From positions 1 to 64,000 of the forward strand of contig JAVEQI010000003.1 in the NCBI GenBank assembly GCA_034007745.1: DNA of 64,000 nucleotides. Direction: 5' to 3'. The position numbers and the translations under genes were made by a program. Below the pieces are notes generated by a model. The model saw only the letters and a program-made list of their open reading frames with translations, was not told the origin of the DNA and ran no database searches. Positions 24,354-33,981 of this stretch are shown here, piece by piece; the first letter of the stretch is position 1, and each line of letters opens with the position of its first letter. This DNA comes from Desulforapulum sp034007745. Lineage in GTDB: Bacteria > Desulfobacterota > Desulfobacteria > Desulfobacterales > Desulfobacteraceae.

Positions 24354-25583
24354 ATGATAACAGCAAATCCACACTATGAAAAACTAAGGGCCTCTTATCT
24401 TTTCTCTGATATTGCAAAAAGGGTGTCGGCTTATCAGCAGAGCTGTCCGGATGTTGACATCATTCGCCTGGGGATAGGTGACGTGACCCATGGCCTGCCC
24501 GATGCCTGTGTCCAGGCCTTTCACAGGGGAGTCGATGAAATGGCGGTTGATGCCACCTTTAGGGGGTATGGACCGGAACAGGGGTATTCGTTTTTACGCG
24601 ACAAGATTGCGGCCGAAGATTTCAGGGCCAGGGGGGCCGACATTGACGGCGACGAGATCTTTGTGAGCGACGGAGCAAAGTGCGACACCGGCAACTTCCA
24701 GGAGCTTTTCAGCACCGACATAAAGATCGCCATTCCAGATCCTGTTTACCCGGTATACCTTGATACCAACGTAATGGCCGGGCGGACCGGCGAATTCAAC
24801 AACGGCAGGTATGGCGGGGTCTGCTACATGGAATGCACGGCGGAAAACAATTTTGTCCCTGACCTTCCCGAAGAACCCGTGGACCTCATATATCTCTGCT
24901 TTCCCAACAACCCCACGGGAACTACCATTACAAAATCTGCCCTTAAACGCTGGGTGGATTTTGCCCGGGATACCGATGCCCTGATCCTGTTTGATGCGGC
25001 TTATGAGGCTTTTATAAGGAACGAAGACCTTCCCCGCTCCATCTATGAGATAGAGGGGGCAAGGGAGGTGGCCGTGGAGTTCAGAAGTTTCTCCAAGACC
25101 GCAGGCTTCACCGGGACCCGGTGTGCCTACACCGTGGTCCCTAAGAGCTGCAGAGTCTTTGATCAGACGGGAAAACCAGTCCTCCTCCATTCCCTTTGGA
25201 ATCGACGTCATACAACCAAGTTCAACGGGGTTGCCTATCCGGTTCAGCGGGCAGCCGAGGCCGTCTATTCCACAGAGGGCAAGGCCCAGGTCAAGGCTCT
25301 TGTGGATGGTTACCTGGAAAATGCAAAGATTATCCAACGGGCCATGGACTCCATGGGATTTAACTATGTTGGCGGAACAGACTCCCCCTACGTCTGGATT
25401 AACGGTAACGGCCGTGATTCCTGGGAATTCTTTGATCTGCTCCTTAAAAAAGCCGGGGTGGTGTGCACTCCCGGCACGGGCTTTGGACAGTGCGGTGAGG
25501 GGTATATCAGAATCAGTGCCTTCAACAGCCGGGACAAGGTTGAGACCGCCATGGCCCGTATGCGGGAAGCCCTGGGATCATGA
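24354..25583 (+). CDS. dapL: LL-diaminopimelate aminotransferase
   Basis: A 409-residue fold-type I PLP aminotransferase of the DapL family, which makes LL-diaminopimelate from tetrahydrodipicolinate in one step for lysine and peptidoglycan. The PLP lysine is K248 in FRSFSKTAGFTGTR, with FPNNPTGT (183-190) and the DapL-specific start LFSDIAKRV and FVSDGAKCD (103-111). The length is that of the family. It is common in anaerobes and replaces the dapC/dapE route. The stop overlaps the next start by 4 bp. Confidence 0.94.
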   Translation: MITANPHYEKLRASYLFSDIAKRVSAYQQSCPDVDIIRLGIGDVTHGLPDACVQAFHRGVDEMAVDATFRGYGPEQGYSFLRDKIAAEDFRARGADIDGDEIFVSDGAKCDTGNFQELFSTDIKIAIPDPVYPVYLDTNVMAGRTGEFNNGRYGGVCYMECTAENNFVPDLPEEPVDLIYLCFPNNPTGTTITKSALKRWVDFARDTDALILFDAAYEAFIRNEDLPRSIYEIEGAREVAVEFRSFSKTAGFTGTRCAYTVVPKSCRVFDQTGKPVLLHSLWNRRHTTKFNGVAYPVQRAAEAVYSTEGKAQVKALVDGYLENAKIIQRAMDSMGFNYVGGTDSPYVWINGNGRDSWEFFDLLLKKAGVVCTPGTGFGQCGEGYIRISAFNSRDKVETAMARMREALGS

Positions 25584-26815
25584 AAAGTTTTTTTAAGGTA
25601 AGAACTCTCAAACAGGTCATGGCCCTGGTCGATACCTTTGATCCGGTTGAACAGGAGACGGTTTCCATTGATGAGGCTGTTTTCAGGGTCCTTGGGCAGA
25701 CCATTGCAGCGGATCAGGATCTTCCCGGGTTCAGGCGTTCGACCATGGACGGGTATGCTGTCCGGGCAGAATCCACCTTTGGGGCATCTGAATCAAATCC
25801 TGCCTGGCTCACCTTGGCCCAGACCATTCCCATGGGTAAGGTGCCGGATTTTGCTCTTTTGCCGGGCGAGGCTGCAAGAATATCAACCGGGGGTATGCTG
25901 CCGGAAGGCGGGAACGGCGTTGTGATGATCGAGCATACCGATCAGGTGGATGATACCGCCATCGAGGTGTACAAGAGCGTTGCCCCCATGACTAACGTCA
26001 TAGACCGGAACGAGGATTTTAAAAAAAACGAAACTGTCCTCCCCCAGGGCACGAGGATGAGGCCCCAGGAGACCGGTCTTGCAGCCGCCTTTGGCCTGGA
26101 TCGTGTCAGGGTTTTTAAACGGCCGGTTGTGGGCATTATTTCCACCGGTGACGAAGTGATCCCAGTGACCGAGGCACCCGCTCCTGGTGAGATCCGGGAC
26201 ATCAACACCTACACCCTTGCGGGTCTTGTCAGGGGTGGGGGGGGCATTCCCATCTGCTACGGCATTGTCAAGGACGATGAGGATGCGCTTTTTACTGTGT
26301 GTAAACAGGCGGTTGAAAGTTGTGACATGGTTTTAATTTCCGGGGGAAGCTCGGTGGGTGTCAGGGATTTTACCGTGGACACCCTTACTAAACTTGCAGA
26401 TACAAGTCTCCTTGTTCACGGCATCTCAATCAGCCCCGGAAAACCCACGATACTGGCACGATCGGGCAAAAAGCCCGTGTGGGGACTTCCCGGCCATGTG
26501 GTGTCAGCCATGGTGATCTTCCAGGTGGTGGTTCTCCCCTTTCTGAACCGGCTCCAGGGTCTTTCCAATCCCCGGGGAGCTGGCATTACCATACCGGCCC
26601 GACTTTCAAGAAACATTGCTTCAGCCCAGGGCAGGACCGATTTTATAAGGGTCTGCCTCAAGACAGATGATCGGGGCATTGTGGCGGAACCTGTGCTGGG
26701 TAAGTCAGGCCTTATTCGAACCATGGTTCTGGCCGACGGTCTGCTTGAGATCGACGAAAACCTTGAGGGCCTTGAGAGGGGGGAAATAGTTCAGATTATA
26801 CCCCTGACGAGGTAG
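25580..26815 (+). CDS. moeA: Molybdopterin molybdotransferase MoeA
   Basis: A 411-residue MoeA, which inserts molybdate (or tungstate) into adenylylated molybdopterin. Typical words are STMDGYAVRA (about 54-63), ISTGDEV (about 192), ISGGSSVGVRD (about 253-263) and SPGKPTI with GLPGHVVSA. Domain order matches the family: linker, central MoCF-biosynth domain and C-terminal MoeA_C domain. A second, longer MoeA follows 200 bp downstream. The two may serve different metals or enzymes, as proposed for paralogous MoeA proteins; that is inference. Confidence 0.92.
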   Translation: MKSFFKVRTLKQVMALVDTFDPVEQETVSIDEAVFRVLGQTIAADQDLPGFRRSTMDGYAVRAESTFGASESNPAWLTLAQTIPMGKVPDFALLPGEAARISTGGMLPEGGNGVVMIEHTDQVDDTAIEVYKSVAPMTNVIDRNEDFKKNETVLPQGTRMRPQETGLAAAFGLDRVRVFKRPVVGIISTGDEVIPVTEAPAPGEIRDINTYTLAGLVRGGGGIPICYGIVKDDEDALFTVCKQAVESCDMVLISGGSSVGVRDFTVDTLTKLADTSLLVHGISISPGKPTILARSGKKPVWGLPGHVVSAMVIFQVVVLPFLNRLQGLSNPRGAGITIPARLSRNIASAQGRTDFIRVCLKTDDRGIVAEPVLGKSGLIRTMVLADGLLEIDENLEGLERGEIVQIIPLTR

Positions 26816-26939
26816 TAGGCAGTGGAGTGGCACCATATGGCGGTCTCGTTTAACTGGCCGAAAATCCCCCGACTTTTTTGGTCAGGCAAGGGGATACCGA
26901 CTGTTGCCTCTAATTCAAAATCAAAAATTACAATTGCTG
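26816..26939 (+). repeat. Dispersed intergenic repeat, copy A
   Basis: Starts GTAGGCAGTGG (26816-26826). A block at 26890-26939 begins GGGGATACCGACTGTTGCCT. The same two blocks occur inverted at 30721-30802. The intergenic space between the two moeA genes is otherwise empty. Confidence 0.65.
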
Positions 26940-27015
26940 TACCCCTAGGGTGGGTTGAGGAAAAAAACTTAACAATTGCAGTCGAGCAACCAGTGATAAA
27001 AATAAGGAAAAATTC

Positions 27016-28947
27016 ATGGCTTTGAAACGAAATATATATCTTGAGATGAAGAGCATCCAAGAGGCAAAAAAGATCATCTTTGACAAATTTCCAGTTATGC
27101 CGTCCATGGATATTGAGACCATTGCGTCGGTTGATGCTGAGGGACGGGTTCTTGCTGAGCCTGCCGTGGCATCGCTTTCGTCGCCTAACTTCCATGCTGC
27201 AGCCATGGACGGTATTGCCGTTTCAGCCTCGGTAACCTTTGGCGCAACTCCCGAGACACCCATAATTCTAAAACCAGGGGTAGATGCCTTCTGGGTCAAT
27301 ACAGGCCATGTCATGCCAGACGGCACAAATGCCGTTATCATGATCGAAAACCTTAATATCCTTGACGATAAGGGTGTCGAGATTGAGGCTCCTCTCTTCC
27401 CCTGGCAGAATGTCAGAAAAATGGGCGAAGATATTGTAGCCACGGAACTCTTGTTTCCAAGGGGTCACACCGTCACCTCCTATTCCATAGGGGCCCTGGT
27501 GTCAGGGGGTGTTTTTTCTGTTTGCGTCAGGAAAAGACCAAACGTGATGATCATTCCCACGGGTAATGAGTTAAGACAGTGGGAGGATATAGACAAGAGC
27601 GGGATGATGCCGGGGGATGTGATTGATTCAAATTCCCATGTGCTTGCCGCACTTTGCCGGAATAACGGGGCCACCAGCGTTTGTCACACGCTTTTAAAGG
27701 ATAACCTTGAGACCATGACGGCTGCGGTTAAAGAGGCTGTGGTCAAGGGGATCGATATGATTCTCATCATAGGAGGGTCATCGGCAGGATCTGAGGATTT
27801 TGCTAAACCCATTGTCCAGGCCCTTGGTGAGATCCATCTCCACGGGGTTACCATGATGCCTGGTAAACCTATTCTTTTCGGAACTGTTGAGGGCAAACCC
27901 GTTTTCGGAATTCCAGGTTACCCTGTTTCAGCCATCGTAGCCTTTGAAGAGTTCGCAGGTCCTTTGCTTGTCGCAATGCAGGGACTTTACAGGCCTGCCC
28001 GGGAAAAGGCCATGGTCGTACCCGGCAGAAAGATAGCGTCAAAGTTAGGTCAGGAGGAGTTTGTCCGGGTAAAGATAGGATCTGTGGATGAAAGGCTTGT
28101 CGCCTCCCAGCTTCCCAGGGCGGCCGGGAGCATTACCACCCTGACCAGGGCTGACGGCGTCATCCGCATCCCGGCCTACAGCGAAGGGATCCAGGAGGGG
28201 GTGGCGGTCGAGGCGGAACTCTTGAGGCCCAGAAGCGCTATTGAAAAGACCATCGTGATAACAGGTTCCCATGATAACACCCTGGATGTTCTTTCCGATC
28301 AGATCCGGCGAAATTCCAATGAAGTCAGCCTCTCGTCCACCCATGTGGGCAGCATGGGCGGCCTCATGGCCATCAAACGAGGAACCTGCCACATGGCGGG
28401 CTCCCATCTCCTCGACCCGGAGGACGGCTCCTACAACCTATCGTACATAAAGCGATACCTGCCCGACGAGTCAGTGTGGGTGGTAAATCTTGTGATGCGG
28501 GATCAGGGGCTGATTGTGGCCAAGAAAAACCCAAAGAATATAAAGGGCCTGGAAGATCTTAAGGCAGAGGATCTAACCTTTATAAACCGTCAGCCTGGAT
28601 CGGGAACCCGGGTGTTATTTGACTACAAGCTGGATTCCCTTGGCATTCCCTCCAGGGATATCAGGGGATATTCCAGCGAAGAGTACACCCACATGTCGGT
28701 GGCCGCAGCTGTTCTATCGGGCAGGGCCGACGCAGGGCTCGGCATCCATGCGGCGGCAAAGGCCCTGGACCTTGATTTTATACCGGTTGTGACCGAAGAG
28801 TATGACCTTATCATCCCGGACCGATTCTTCACCACGGACAAGGTCCAGGCCCTGATTGAGACCATAAGAACCGATGCCTTTAAGGATCGTGTCATGGCCC
28901 TTGGGGGCTACGGCACTGAAAAAACCGGCGAAATCATGTTCCACTAA
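27016..28947 (+). CDS. MoeA fused to a periplasmic-binding-protein-like domain
   Basis: A 643-residue two-part protein. Residues about 10-410 are a MoeA-type molybdopterin molybdotransferase (AAAMDGIAV, IPTGNEL, IGGSSAGSED, MPGKPILFG, GIPGYPVSA). Residues about 412-640 resemble a type 2 substrate-binding domain of the PBP/LysR-effector kind (VITGSHDNTLDVL, FINRQPGSGTRVLFD, ADAGLGIHAAA). The fusion is known in anaerobes and is thought to bind an oxyanion or cofactor while delivering the metal. There is no signal peptide, so the binding domain is cytoplasmic. The ATG at 27016 has AAGGAA upstream. Confidence 0.9.
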   Translation: MALKRNIYLEMKSIQEAKKIIFDKFPVMPSMDIETIASVDAEGRVLAEPAVASLSSPNFHAAAMDGIAVSASVTFGATPETPIILKPGVDAFWVNTGHVMPDGTNAVIMIENLNILDDKGVEIEAPLFPWQNVRKMGEDIVATELLFPRGHTVTSYSIGALVSGGVFSVCVRKRPNVMIIPTGNELRQWEDIDKSGMMPGDVIDSNSHVLAALCRNNGATSVCHTLLKDNLETMTAAVKEAVVKGIDMILIIGGSSAGSEDFAKPIVQALGEIHLHGVTMMPGKPILFGTVEGKPVFGIPGYPVSAIVAFEEFAGPLLVAMQGLYRPAREKAMVVPGRKIASKLGQEEFVRVKIGSVDERLVASQLPRAAGSITTLTRADGVIRIPAYSEGIQEGVAVEAELLRPRSAIEKTIVITGSHDNTLDVLSDQIRRNSNEVSLSSTHVGSMGGLMAIKRGTCHMAGSHLLDPEDGSYNLSYIKRYLPDESVWVVNLVMRDQGLIVAKKNPKNIKGLEDLKAEDLTFINRQPGSGTRVLFDYKLDSLGIPSRDIRGYSSEEYTHMSVAAAVLSGRADAGLGIHAAAKALDLDFIPVVTEEYDLIIPDRFFTTDKVQALIETIRTDAFKDRVMALGGYGTEKTGEIMFH

Positions 28948-29016
28948 TAAAATAGCTGTTAGCTAAGAGCTGTTTCATATAGTTGACATGAATAAAATCA
29001 AAGCAAAGGATTGTTT

Positions 29017-30315
29017 CTATTCCCGTTCGTCAATGGGGACGTAATCGGTCAGGGGTTCGCCGGTATAGATCTGCCGGGGCCTTGATATTTTTCCCATGGG
29101 ATCATGGTAGTCCTCCTGCCACTGGGCAAGCCACCCGGGCAGTCTGCCAATGGCAAACATGACGGTGAACATATTGGTGGGAATTCCCATAGCCCTTAGA
29201 ACGATTCCCGAATAAAAGTCCACGTTGGGGTAGAGGTTTTTTTCCTGGAAATAGGGGTCTTCAAGGGCTGTATGTTCAAGCTCCATGGCGATATCCAGGA
29301 GGGTATCCCCTTCATTGTTACCGTTGGGCCGCTGCTTTTTAAGAACAAGATCGCACATCTTTTTCATGATCCTTGCCCTGGGGTCATAGGTCTTGTAAAC
29401 CCTGTGACCAAACCCCATGAGTTTAAATGGGTCGTCCTTTGCCTTTGCCCTTGCAATTACCTGGGGAATGGTCAGCCCTTCGTTCTGAATCTGTTCTAAC
29501 ATTTGGATAACGGCCTGATTGGCGCCCCCGTGGAGGGGGCCCCACAGGGCCGAGATTCCGGCTGAAATCGCCGCATAGACGTTAACCTTCCCGCTGCCCA
29601 CGACCCTTACCGCAGCAGTCGAACAGTTCTGCTCGTGGTCGGCATGGAGAATCCAGAATACGTTCAGGGCCTGGACCAAGTCGTAATCCATCTCATAGGG
29701 AATCACGGGGTTGTCAAACATCATGTGGAGGAAATTTGCCCCGTAGGAGTAGTTGGGCCTGGGGTAGACCGTCTTGTGGCCCCTGGAAATCTTATAAGCC
29801 ATGGCGGCCATGGTTCGGACCTTGGATATGAGTCTGAGAAAGGTCCTGCTGATATCCTCCTCAAGATCTATGAGTTCCGGATAAAAGCTTCGCATGGTAT
29901 TGACCATGGCCGAAAGAATTCCCATGGGATGGGCCTTGCTCGGATAGTTCTGGTAAAAGAACTTCAAGTCCTCGTGGAGGAGGGAAAAATCGTTGAGCAT
30001 CACACTGGTGCGGGTCAGCTCTTCCCGGTTGGGAAGCTTGCCCGTGATCAGCAGGTAGGCTGTCTCTACAAAGGTCGATTTTTCCGCAAGCTGCTCAATG
30101 GGAATCCCCCGGTAGCGAAGTATCCCCCGTTCACCGTCCATAAAGGTAATGGCACTTGCGCAGCTTCCGGTGCTGCCGAATCCGGGATCAAAGGTGATAA
30201 GCCCCGTCTCCCTTCTAAGGGCTCGGATATCTATGGCTCTTTCGCCTTCGCTACCAGTTATAACGGGCAGTTGAAATGTCTTACCATCAATGGTGAGTGT
30301 GGCATGCTGGGTCAT
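29017..30315 (-). CDS. gltA: Citrate synthase
   Basis: A 432-residue type II citrate synthase, condensing acetyl-CoA and oxaloacetate at entry to the TCA cycle. Catalytic histidines are visible in LHADHEQNCSTAAVR and GFGHRVYK, and the conserved PNVDFYSG holds the region of the catalytic aspartate. The first 50 residues include the extra N-terminal beta domain of hexameric enzymes. The ATG at 30315 is preceded by GAGGAAATTTCC; the longer frame to 30375 overlaps the tail of the preceding gene's control region and has no similarity. It follows an FmdB-like gene by 34 bp. Confidence 0.95.
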   Translation of the reverse strand: MTQHATLTIDGKTFQLPVITGSEGERAIDIRALRRETGLITFDPGFGSTGSCASAITFMDGERGILRYRGIPIEQLAEKSTFVETAYLLITGKLPNREELTRTSVMLNDFSLLHEDLKFFYQNYPSKAHPMGILSAMVNTMRSFYPELIDLEEDISRTFLRLISKVRTMAAMAYKISRGHKTVYPRPNYSYGANFLHMMFDNPVIPYEMDYDLVQALNVFWILHADHEQNCSTAAVRVVGSGKVNVYAAISAGISALWGPLHGGANQAVIQMLEQIQNEGLTIPQVIARAKAKDDPFKLMGFGHRVYKTYDPRARIMKKMCDLVLKKQRPNGNNEGDTLLDIAMELEHTALEDPYFQEKNLYPNVDFYSGIVLRAMGIPTNMFTVMFAIGRLPGWLAQWQEDYHDPMGKISRPRQIYTGEPLTDYVPIDERE

Positions 30316-30349
30316 GGAAATTTCCTCATAAATGTGCAACTGTGAAGTG

Positions 30350-30604
30350 CTAACCTCGGCTTTCCCCGGCAACATTATAGGTGGTGCACGAACCGCTGGA
30401 ACATGTCCTCTCCTGTTTGGTGACTCCTTTGGCCGGGCCGCCTGAAGAAGAGGCTCCCATGGCGTAGTTGGTTGCGCTTACAACTCTTTCAGCGGCAGAA
30501 GAGCTGCATTTGGGACATTTGATCTCGTGTTCTTCATCGTTTTTCATCACAAGAACCTCAAAAAACGTTTCACACTCTGAACATTTAAACTCATATATTG
30601 GCAT
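30350..30604 (-). CDS. FmdB-type zinc-ribbon protein
   Basis: An 84-residue protein starting MPIYEFKCSECETFFEV with C8/C11 and C30/C33 (IKCPKCSS), the single zinc ribbon of the FmdB/CxxC regulatory family. The remaining tail is flexible and has a further Cys pair (TCSSGSC). Members are often proposed to be regulatory, without proof. The ATG at 30604 follows GAGGATTCTACA. It is the first gene of a likely pair with gltA. Confidence 0.8.
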   Translation of the reverse strand: MPIYEFKCSECETFFEVLVMKNDEEHEIKCPKCSSSAAERVVSATNYAMGASSSGGPAKGVTKQERTCSSGSCTTYNVAGESRG

Positions 30605-30720
30605 TGTAGAATCCTCTTTCTTCTTTTGCGGGTTGCTGTCAAATTGTTCGCTGCCTATAGTCACTTAACTTTTTAAAATAATGGCAATGCTGGAGATGTC
30701 AATGCAACAGGGGTGATTCG

Positions 30721-30802
30721 CAGCAATTCTAACTTTAATTTTGAATTATAGGCAGCAGTCGGTATCCCCACCGCTGACGTTTCTGCGAATCCCACTGCCT
30801 AC
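30721..30802 (-). repeat. Dispersed intergenic repeat, copy B
   Basis: On the minus strand it starts GTAGGCAGTGGG (30802-30791). Then comes GGGGATACCGACTGCTGCCT and an AT-rich stretch (30769-30721) matching copy A at 26890-26939 in nearly every position. The spacing between blocks is shorter here (21 bp versus 63 bp). Confidence 0.65.
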
Positions 30803-32499
30803 TGACAAGTAGTCAGCATTTCCCTTGCATGGGCAATGGTGGCATCGGTGATTTGTTCTCCGCCGATCATGCGTGCGATCTCGATCACCCGGCTCTCCAT
30901 ATCAGGGAGGGGGGTGATGGAGGTGGCGGTTCTGCCGTTCACCACGTTTTTTTCGATTTTATAGTGACTGGTGCCAAACCTTGCGATCTGGGCCAGATGG
31001 GTGATGCAGATCACCTGGTAGGTATCGGCAAGTTTTCTCAGTTTTTTACCCACCTTATCCGAAGTCCTGCCTCCTATTCCTGAATCCACCTCGTCAAATA
31101 TCAGTGTGTCAAGGGCTTCTGTCCTGGAAAGAATGGTCTTGAGGGCAAGCACCACCCTGGAGAGTTCACCACCTGAAGCTATGCGGCTCAAGGGTCTTGG
31201 TTCTTCACCTGGATTGGGGGAGATGAGAAAGGATACCCGGTCGATTCCCGATGGGGAGATTAATCGCTTATCCACGGTGAAATAATCGGCCGTGTCTGAA
31301 GGGGTGCACTCAAGAGAAACCACAAACCGTGTGTTACCCATCTCAAGCTCGCCAAGCTCCATTTCTGCAAGGGATCCCAGACGTTCAGCACCTTCCATAC
31401 GCCGTTCGGAAAGGATTAGAGCCTTTTCCCGGAGTGTGCTGGCAAGGGTCTCGGCCTTTTGTTCCAGACGGGCAATTCTTTCTTCCACATTGTCTGTAAG
31501 TTCCAGCTGGGATTGCATGTCTGTATATTTTTGAAAGAGCCGTTCAAGGGTTCCGCCATACTTTCTCTTGAGGCGCTGGATCAGGTCCAGCCTTTCCTCG
31601 GTCTGGTCCAGAAGTCCTGGATCAAGGTCTATCTTTGATGCATAAACCCTGAGCTCTTCGGCCAGGTCTTCGAGATCGAACAGGGATTGAGAGGTCTTTT
31701 CCATAATGGGGACAAGGGCGGGGTCCAGGGTCGATCTCCGGTCAAGGTCGTTCCTGATCCGGCCCAAGCGTTCGAGGATTGAATTCTCCCTGGCGTAAAG
31801 TTCGTCAACGGCTGCGGTCACACAGGTCAGGATGTCCGTACCATTTTTAAGGCGAATCCGCTCCTGCTGAAGAATTTCATCCTCATCCTCAAGGATGGCA
31901 GCCTCTTTTATTTCGTCTATCTGGAACCGCAGGAGATCGTTTTCCTGGTCTGCCTTGTGGGCATTTGTCCTAAGCTCCTGGATCTGGCGTTTCAGGGGGG
32001 CAAGTTCGTTGTAGACCTTTTTCACCTCGGCCGCAAGGTTTTGCGTTGCGGCAAACCGATCCAGGATTGAAAGGTGATTCTCCTCGTTAAAGAGGCTCTG
32101 GTGGGCGTGCTGGCTGGAAATGCCGGCAAGGTTTCGAGTCACCTGTTTTAAGAGCTGCATGGTCGAAGGTTTTGAGTTGATGTACACCTTGTGCCGTCCG
32201 TCGGCATTGATTACCCTGCGGATCATGAGCCCTTCTCCGGGGTCCATCTCCTGGTCTGCCATGATCAGGGCGGCAGGGGAACCGGGGTCAACCTCAAAGA
32301 TTGCCGTGAGCTCAGCGTTTTTTTCGCCGGTTCTTACCAGGTCAGCCGCAGCCCTTGCACCTAGAATAAGGTTGACCGCTTCGATGATGATGGATTTTCC
32401 CGCACCTGTCTCACCGGTGAGAACGGAAAAGCCGTTGGAAAAAGAGATTCGGATATCATCGATGATCGCAAAATTTTTTATGGTAAGCTCGTTTATCAT
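30799..32499 (-). CDS. recN: DNA repair protein RecN
   Basis: A 566-residue SMC-like ATPase that gathers DNA double-strand ends for recombinational repair. Walker A is GETGAGKSI (29-37) near the N-terminus. A central pair of coiled coils spans about 160-370. The signature ASGGELSRVVLALK and Walker B DTLIFDEVDSGIGG lie in the C-terminal third. The length is that of the family. Its start overlaps livF by 4 bp, unusual neighbours that imply read-through from the liv operon. Confidence 0.95.
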   Translation of the reverse strand: MINELTIKNFAIIDDIRISFSNGFSVLTGETGAGKSIIIEAVNLILGARAAADLVRTGEKNAELTAIFEVDPGSPAALIMADQEMDPGEGLMIRRVINADGRHKVYINSKPSTMQLLKQVTRNLAGISSQHAHQSLFNEENHLSILDRFAATQNLAAEVKKVYNELAPLKRQIQELRTNAHKADQENDLLRFQIDEIKEAAILEDEDEILQQERIRLKNGTDILTCVTAAVDELYARENSILERLGRIRNDLDRRSTLDPALVPIMEKTSQSLFDLEDLAEELRVYASKIDLDPGLLDQTEERLDLIQRLKRKYGGTLERLFQKYTDMQSQLELTDNVEERIARLEQKAETLASTLREKALILSERRMEGAERLGSLAEMELGELEMGNTRFVVSLECTPSDTADYFTVDKRLISPSGIDRVSFLISPNPGEEPRPLSRIASGGELSRVVLALKTILSRTEALDTLIFDEVDSGIGGRTSDKVGKKLRKLADTYQVICITHLAQIARFGTSHYKIEKNVVNGRTATSITPLPDMESRVIEIARMIGGEQITDATIAHAREMLTTCQ

Positions 32500-33203
32500 A
32501 TTCCCAGGTAGGCCTTTTTAACGTCTTCGTTGGCAAGGAGGTTCTTACCGGTATCGGTCATGGTTACGGTTCCGGTCTCCATCACATAGGCCCGATCAGC
32601 CACTTTAAGGGCAAGATTTGCGTTCTGCTCCACGAGAAGGATGGTGGTTCCGCTCTCCTTGTTGATTCTTCTAATGATTTCAAAGATCCGTTTAGTCACG
32701 AGGGGTGCAAGTCCCAGGGAGGGTTCATCCAGCAGCAGGAGTTTTGGCCTTGACATCAGGGCCCTTGAGATGGCGAGCATCTGCTGTTCTCCGCCTGAAA
32801 GAGTCCCTCCGGGCTGGCTGCGTCGTTCGGCAAGGATCGGAAAAAGATCAAAAATATGATCCATGTCGGCCTTGATGTTATGGGTGTCTCTCCTTAAAAA
32901 GCTTCCCATGTCAAGATTTTCCGTGATCGTTAGATAGGGAAAGATTCTGCGGCCTTCTGGCACCTGGCTGATGCCGAGGGCCACTATTTTATCCGGGGGC
33001 ATGGCCGTTATATCCTTTCCCTCAAACGTGATTTTACCGTGGCGGGCCTGTATGACTCCGCACAGCGTCATGAGGGTGGTGGATTTTCCGGCCCCGTTGG
33101 CACCTATCAGTGTTATTATCTCCCCCTGCTCCACGTCCAGGGAGACCTTTTTCAGGGCCTGGATGTTGCCGTAAAATGACTGAACGTCCTTCAGTTTAAG
33201 CAT
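32496..33203 (-). CDS. livF: Branched-chain amino-acid ABC transporter ATPase LivF
   Basis: A 235-residue ABC ATPase. Walker A GANGAGKST (34-42), signature LSGGEQQMLAISRAL and Walker B LLLLDEPSLGLAP are typical of LivF, as is the SLDVEQGEIITLIGANG start. With LivG it powers uptake of leucine, isoleucine and valine, or of related amides and carboxylates in this family. It overlaps livG by 8 bp and recN by 4 bp. Confidence 0.94.
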   Translation of the reverse strand: MLKLKDVQSFYGNIQALKKVSLDVEQGEIITLIGANGAGKSTTLMTLCGVIQARHGKITFEGKDITAMPPDKIVALGISQVPEGRRIFPYLTITENLDMGSFLRRDTHNIKADMDHIFDLFPILAERRSQPGGTLSGGEQQMLAISRALMSRPKLLLLDEPSLGLAPLVTKRIFEIIRRINKESGTTILLVEQNANLALKVADRAYVMETGTVTMTDTGKNLLANEDVKKAYLGI

Positions 33204-33981
33204 CGATTTCTTCCCCCAGGTAGGCCTTTATCACAACATCATTGTTCCTGATCTGTTCAGGTGTTCCCTCAGCTATCTTTTTACCGTAGTCCACCACATG
33301 GATATTGTCTGAAAGACTCATAACAAGCTTCATGTCGTGCTCGATTAAAAGTATGGAGATGTTGTCCTCGTCTCTTATCCGGATGATCAGATCGTCAAGG
33401 GTTTTTGTCTCCTGGGGATTCATGCCTGCGGCGGGTTCGTCCAGAAGCAGCAGAAAGGGGTCAGTCGCCATGGCCCTTGCAATCTCAAGCCTTCGCTGGT
33501 CTCCGTAGGGAAGATTAATGGCAAGCTCGTTTGCAAAGTTTTCAAGGCCGATTTTTTTAAGCAGGGCATAGCTCCTTTCGGCAATGAATCTTTCCTCAGC
33601 CCTGGTTCCAGCTCCCCTGAAGATAGCTCCAAGCACACCGGCTTTTGTCACCGGGTGGCACCCGATCATGACGTTCTCAAGAACGGTCATGGAGCTGAAC
33701 AGCCGGATGTTCTGGAAGGTCCTGGCAAGTCCCTTTTTAGTTACGATGTTGGGTTTGAGACCGTTGATGCGCTGGCTGCTGCCCCGGGGCGCGATAAGAA
33801 TATCGCCGCCAGTGGGCTTGTATATGCCGGTGATGCAGTTGAAAAATGTCGTTTTCCCTGCACCGTTTGGTCCGATCAGGGCTGCAATTTCTCCCTCATG
33901 GATAGAGATGTCCAGGTTGTCAATGGCCCTGAGCCCCCCGAAATCCATGGTCAGATTGCTCACATCTAAAATTTTTTTCAT
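33196..33981 (-). CDS. livG: Branched-chain amino-acid ABC transporter ATPase LivG
   Basis: A 261-residue ABC ATPase of the LivG subfamily: Walker A GPNGAGKTT (37-45), LARTFQNIRLF, a signature variant LPYGDQRRLEIARA in place of LSYG, Walker B LLLLDEPAAGMNP and the LivG-type C-terminal extension. It pairs with LivF at the LivHM permease. It overlaps livM by 4 bp. Confidence 0.94.
   Translation of the reverse strand: MKKILDVSNLTMDFGGLRAIDNLDISIHEGEIAALIGPNGAGKTTFFNCITGIYKPTGGDILIAPRGSSQRINGLKPNIVTKKGLARTFQNIRLFSSMTVLENVMIGCHPVTKAGVLGAIFRGAGTRAEERFIAERSYALLKKIGLENFANELAINLPYGDQRRLEIARAMATDPFLLLLDEPAAGMNPQETKTLDDLIIRIRDEDNISILLIEHDMKLVMSLSDNIHVVDYGKKIAEGTPEQIRNNDVVIKAYLGEEIDA

Noticed and set aside
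24594..25337. 247-codon minus-strand frame opposite dapL
   Set aside because: Antisense to dapL, composition follows the real gene's codon pattern, no motif.
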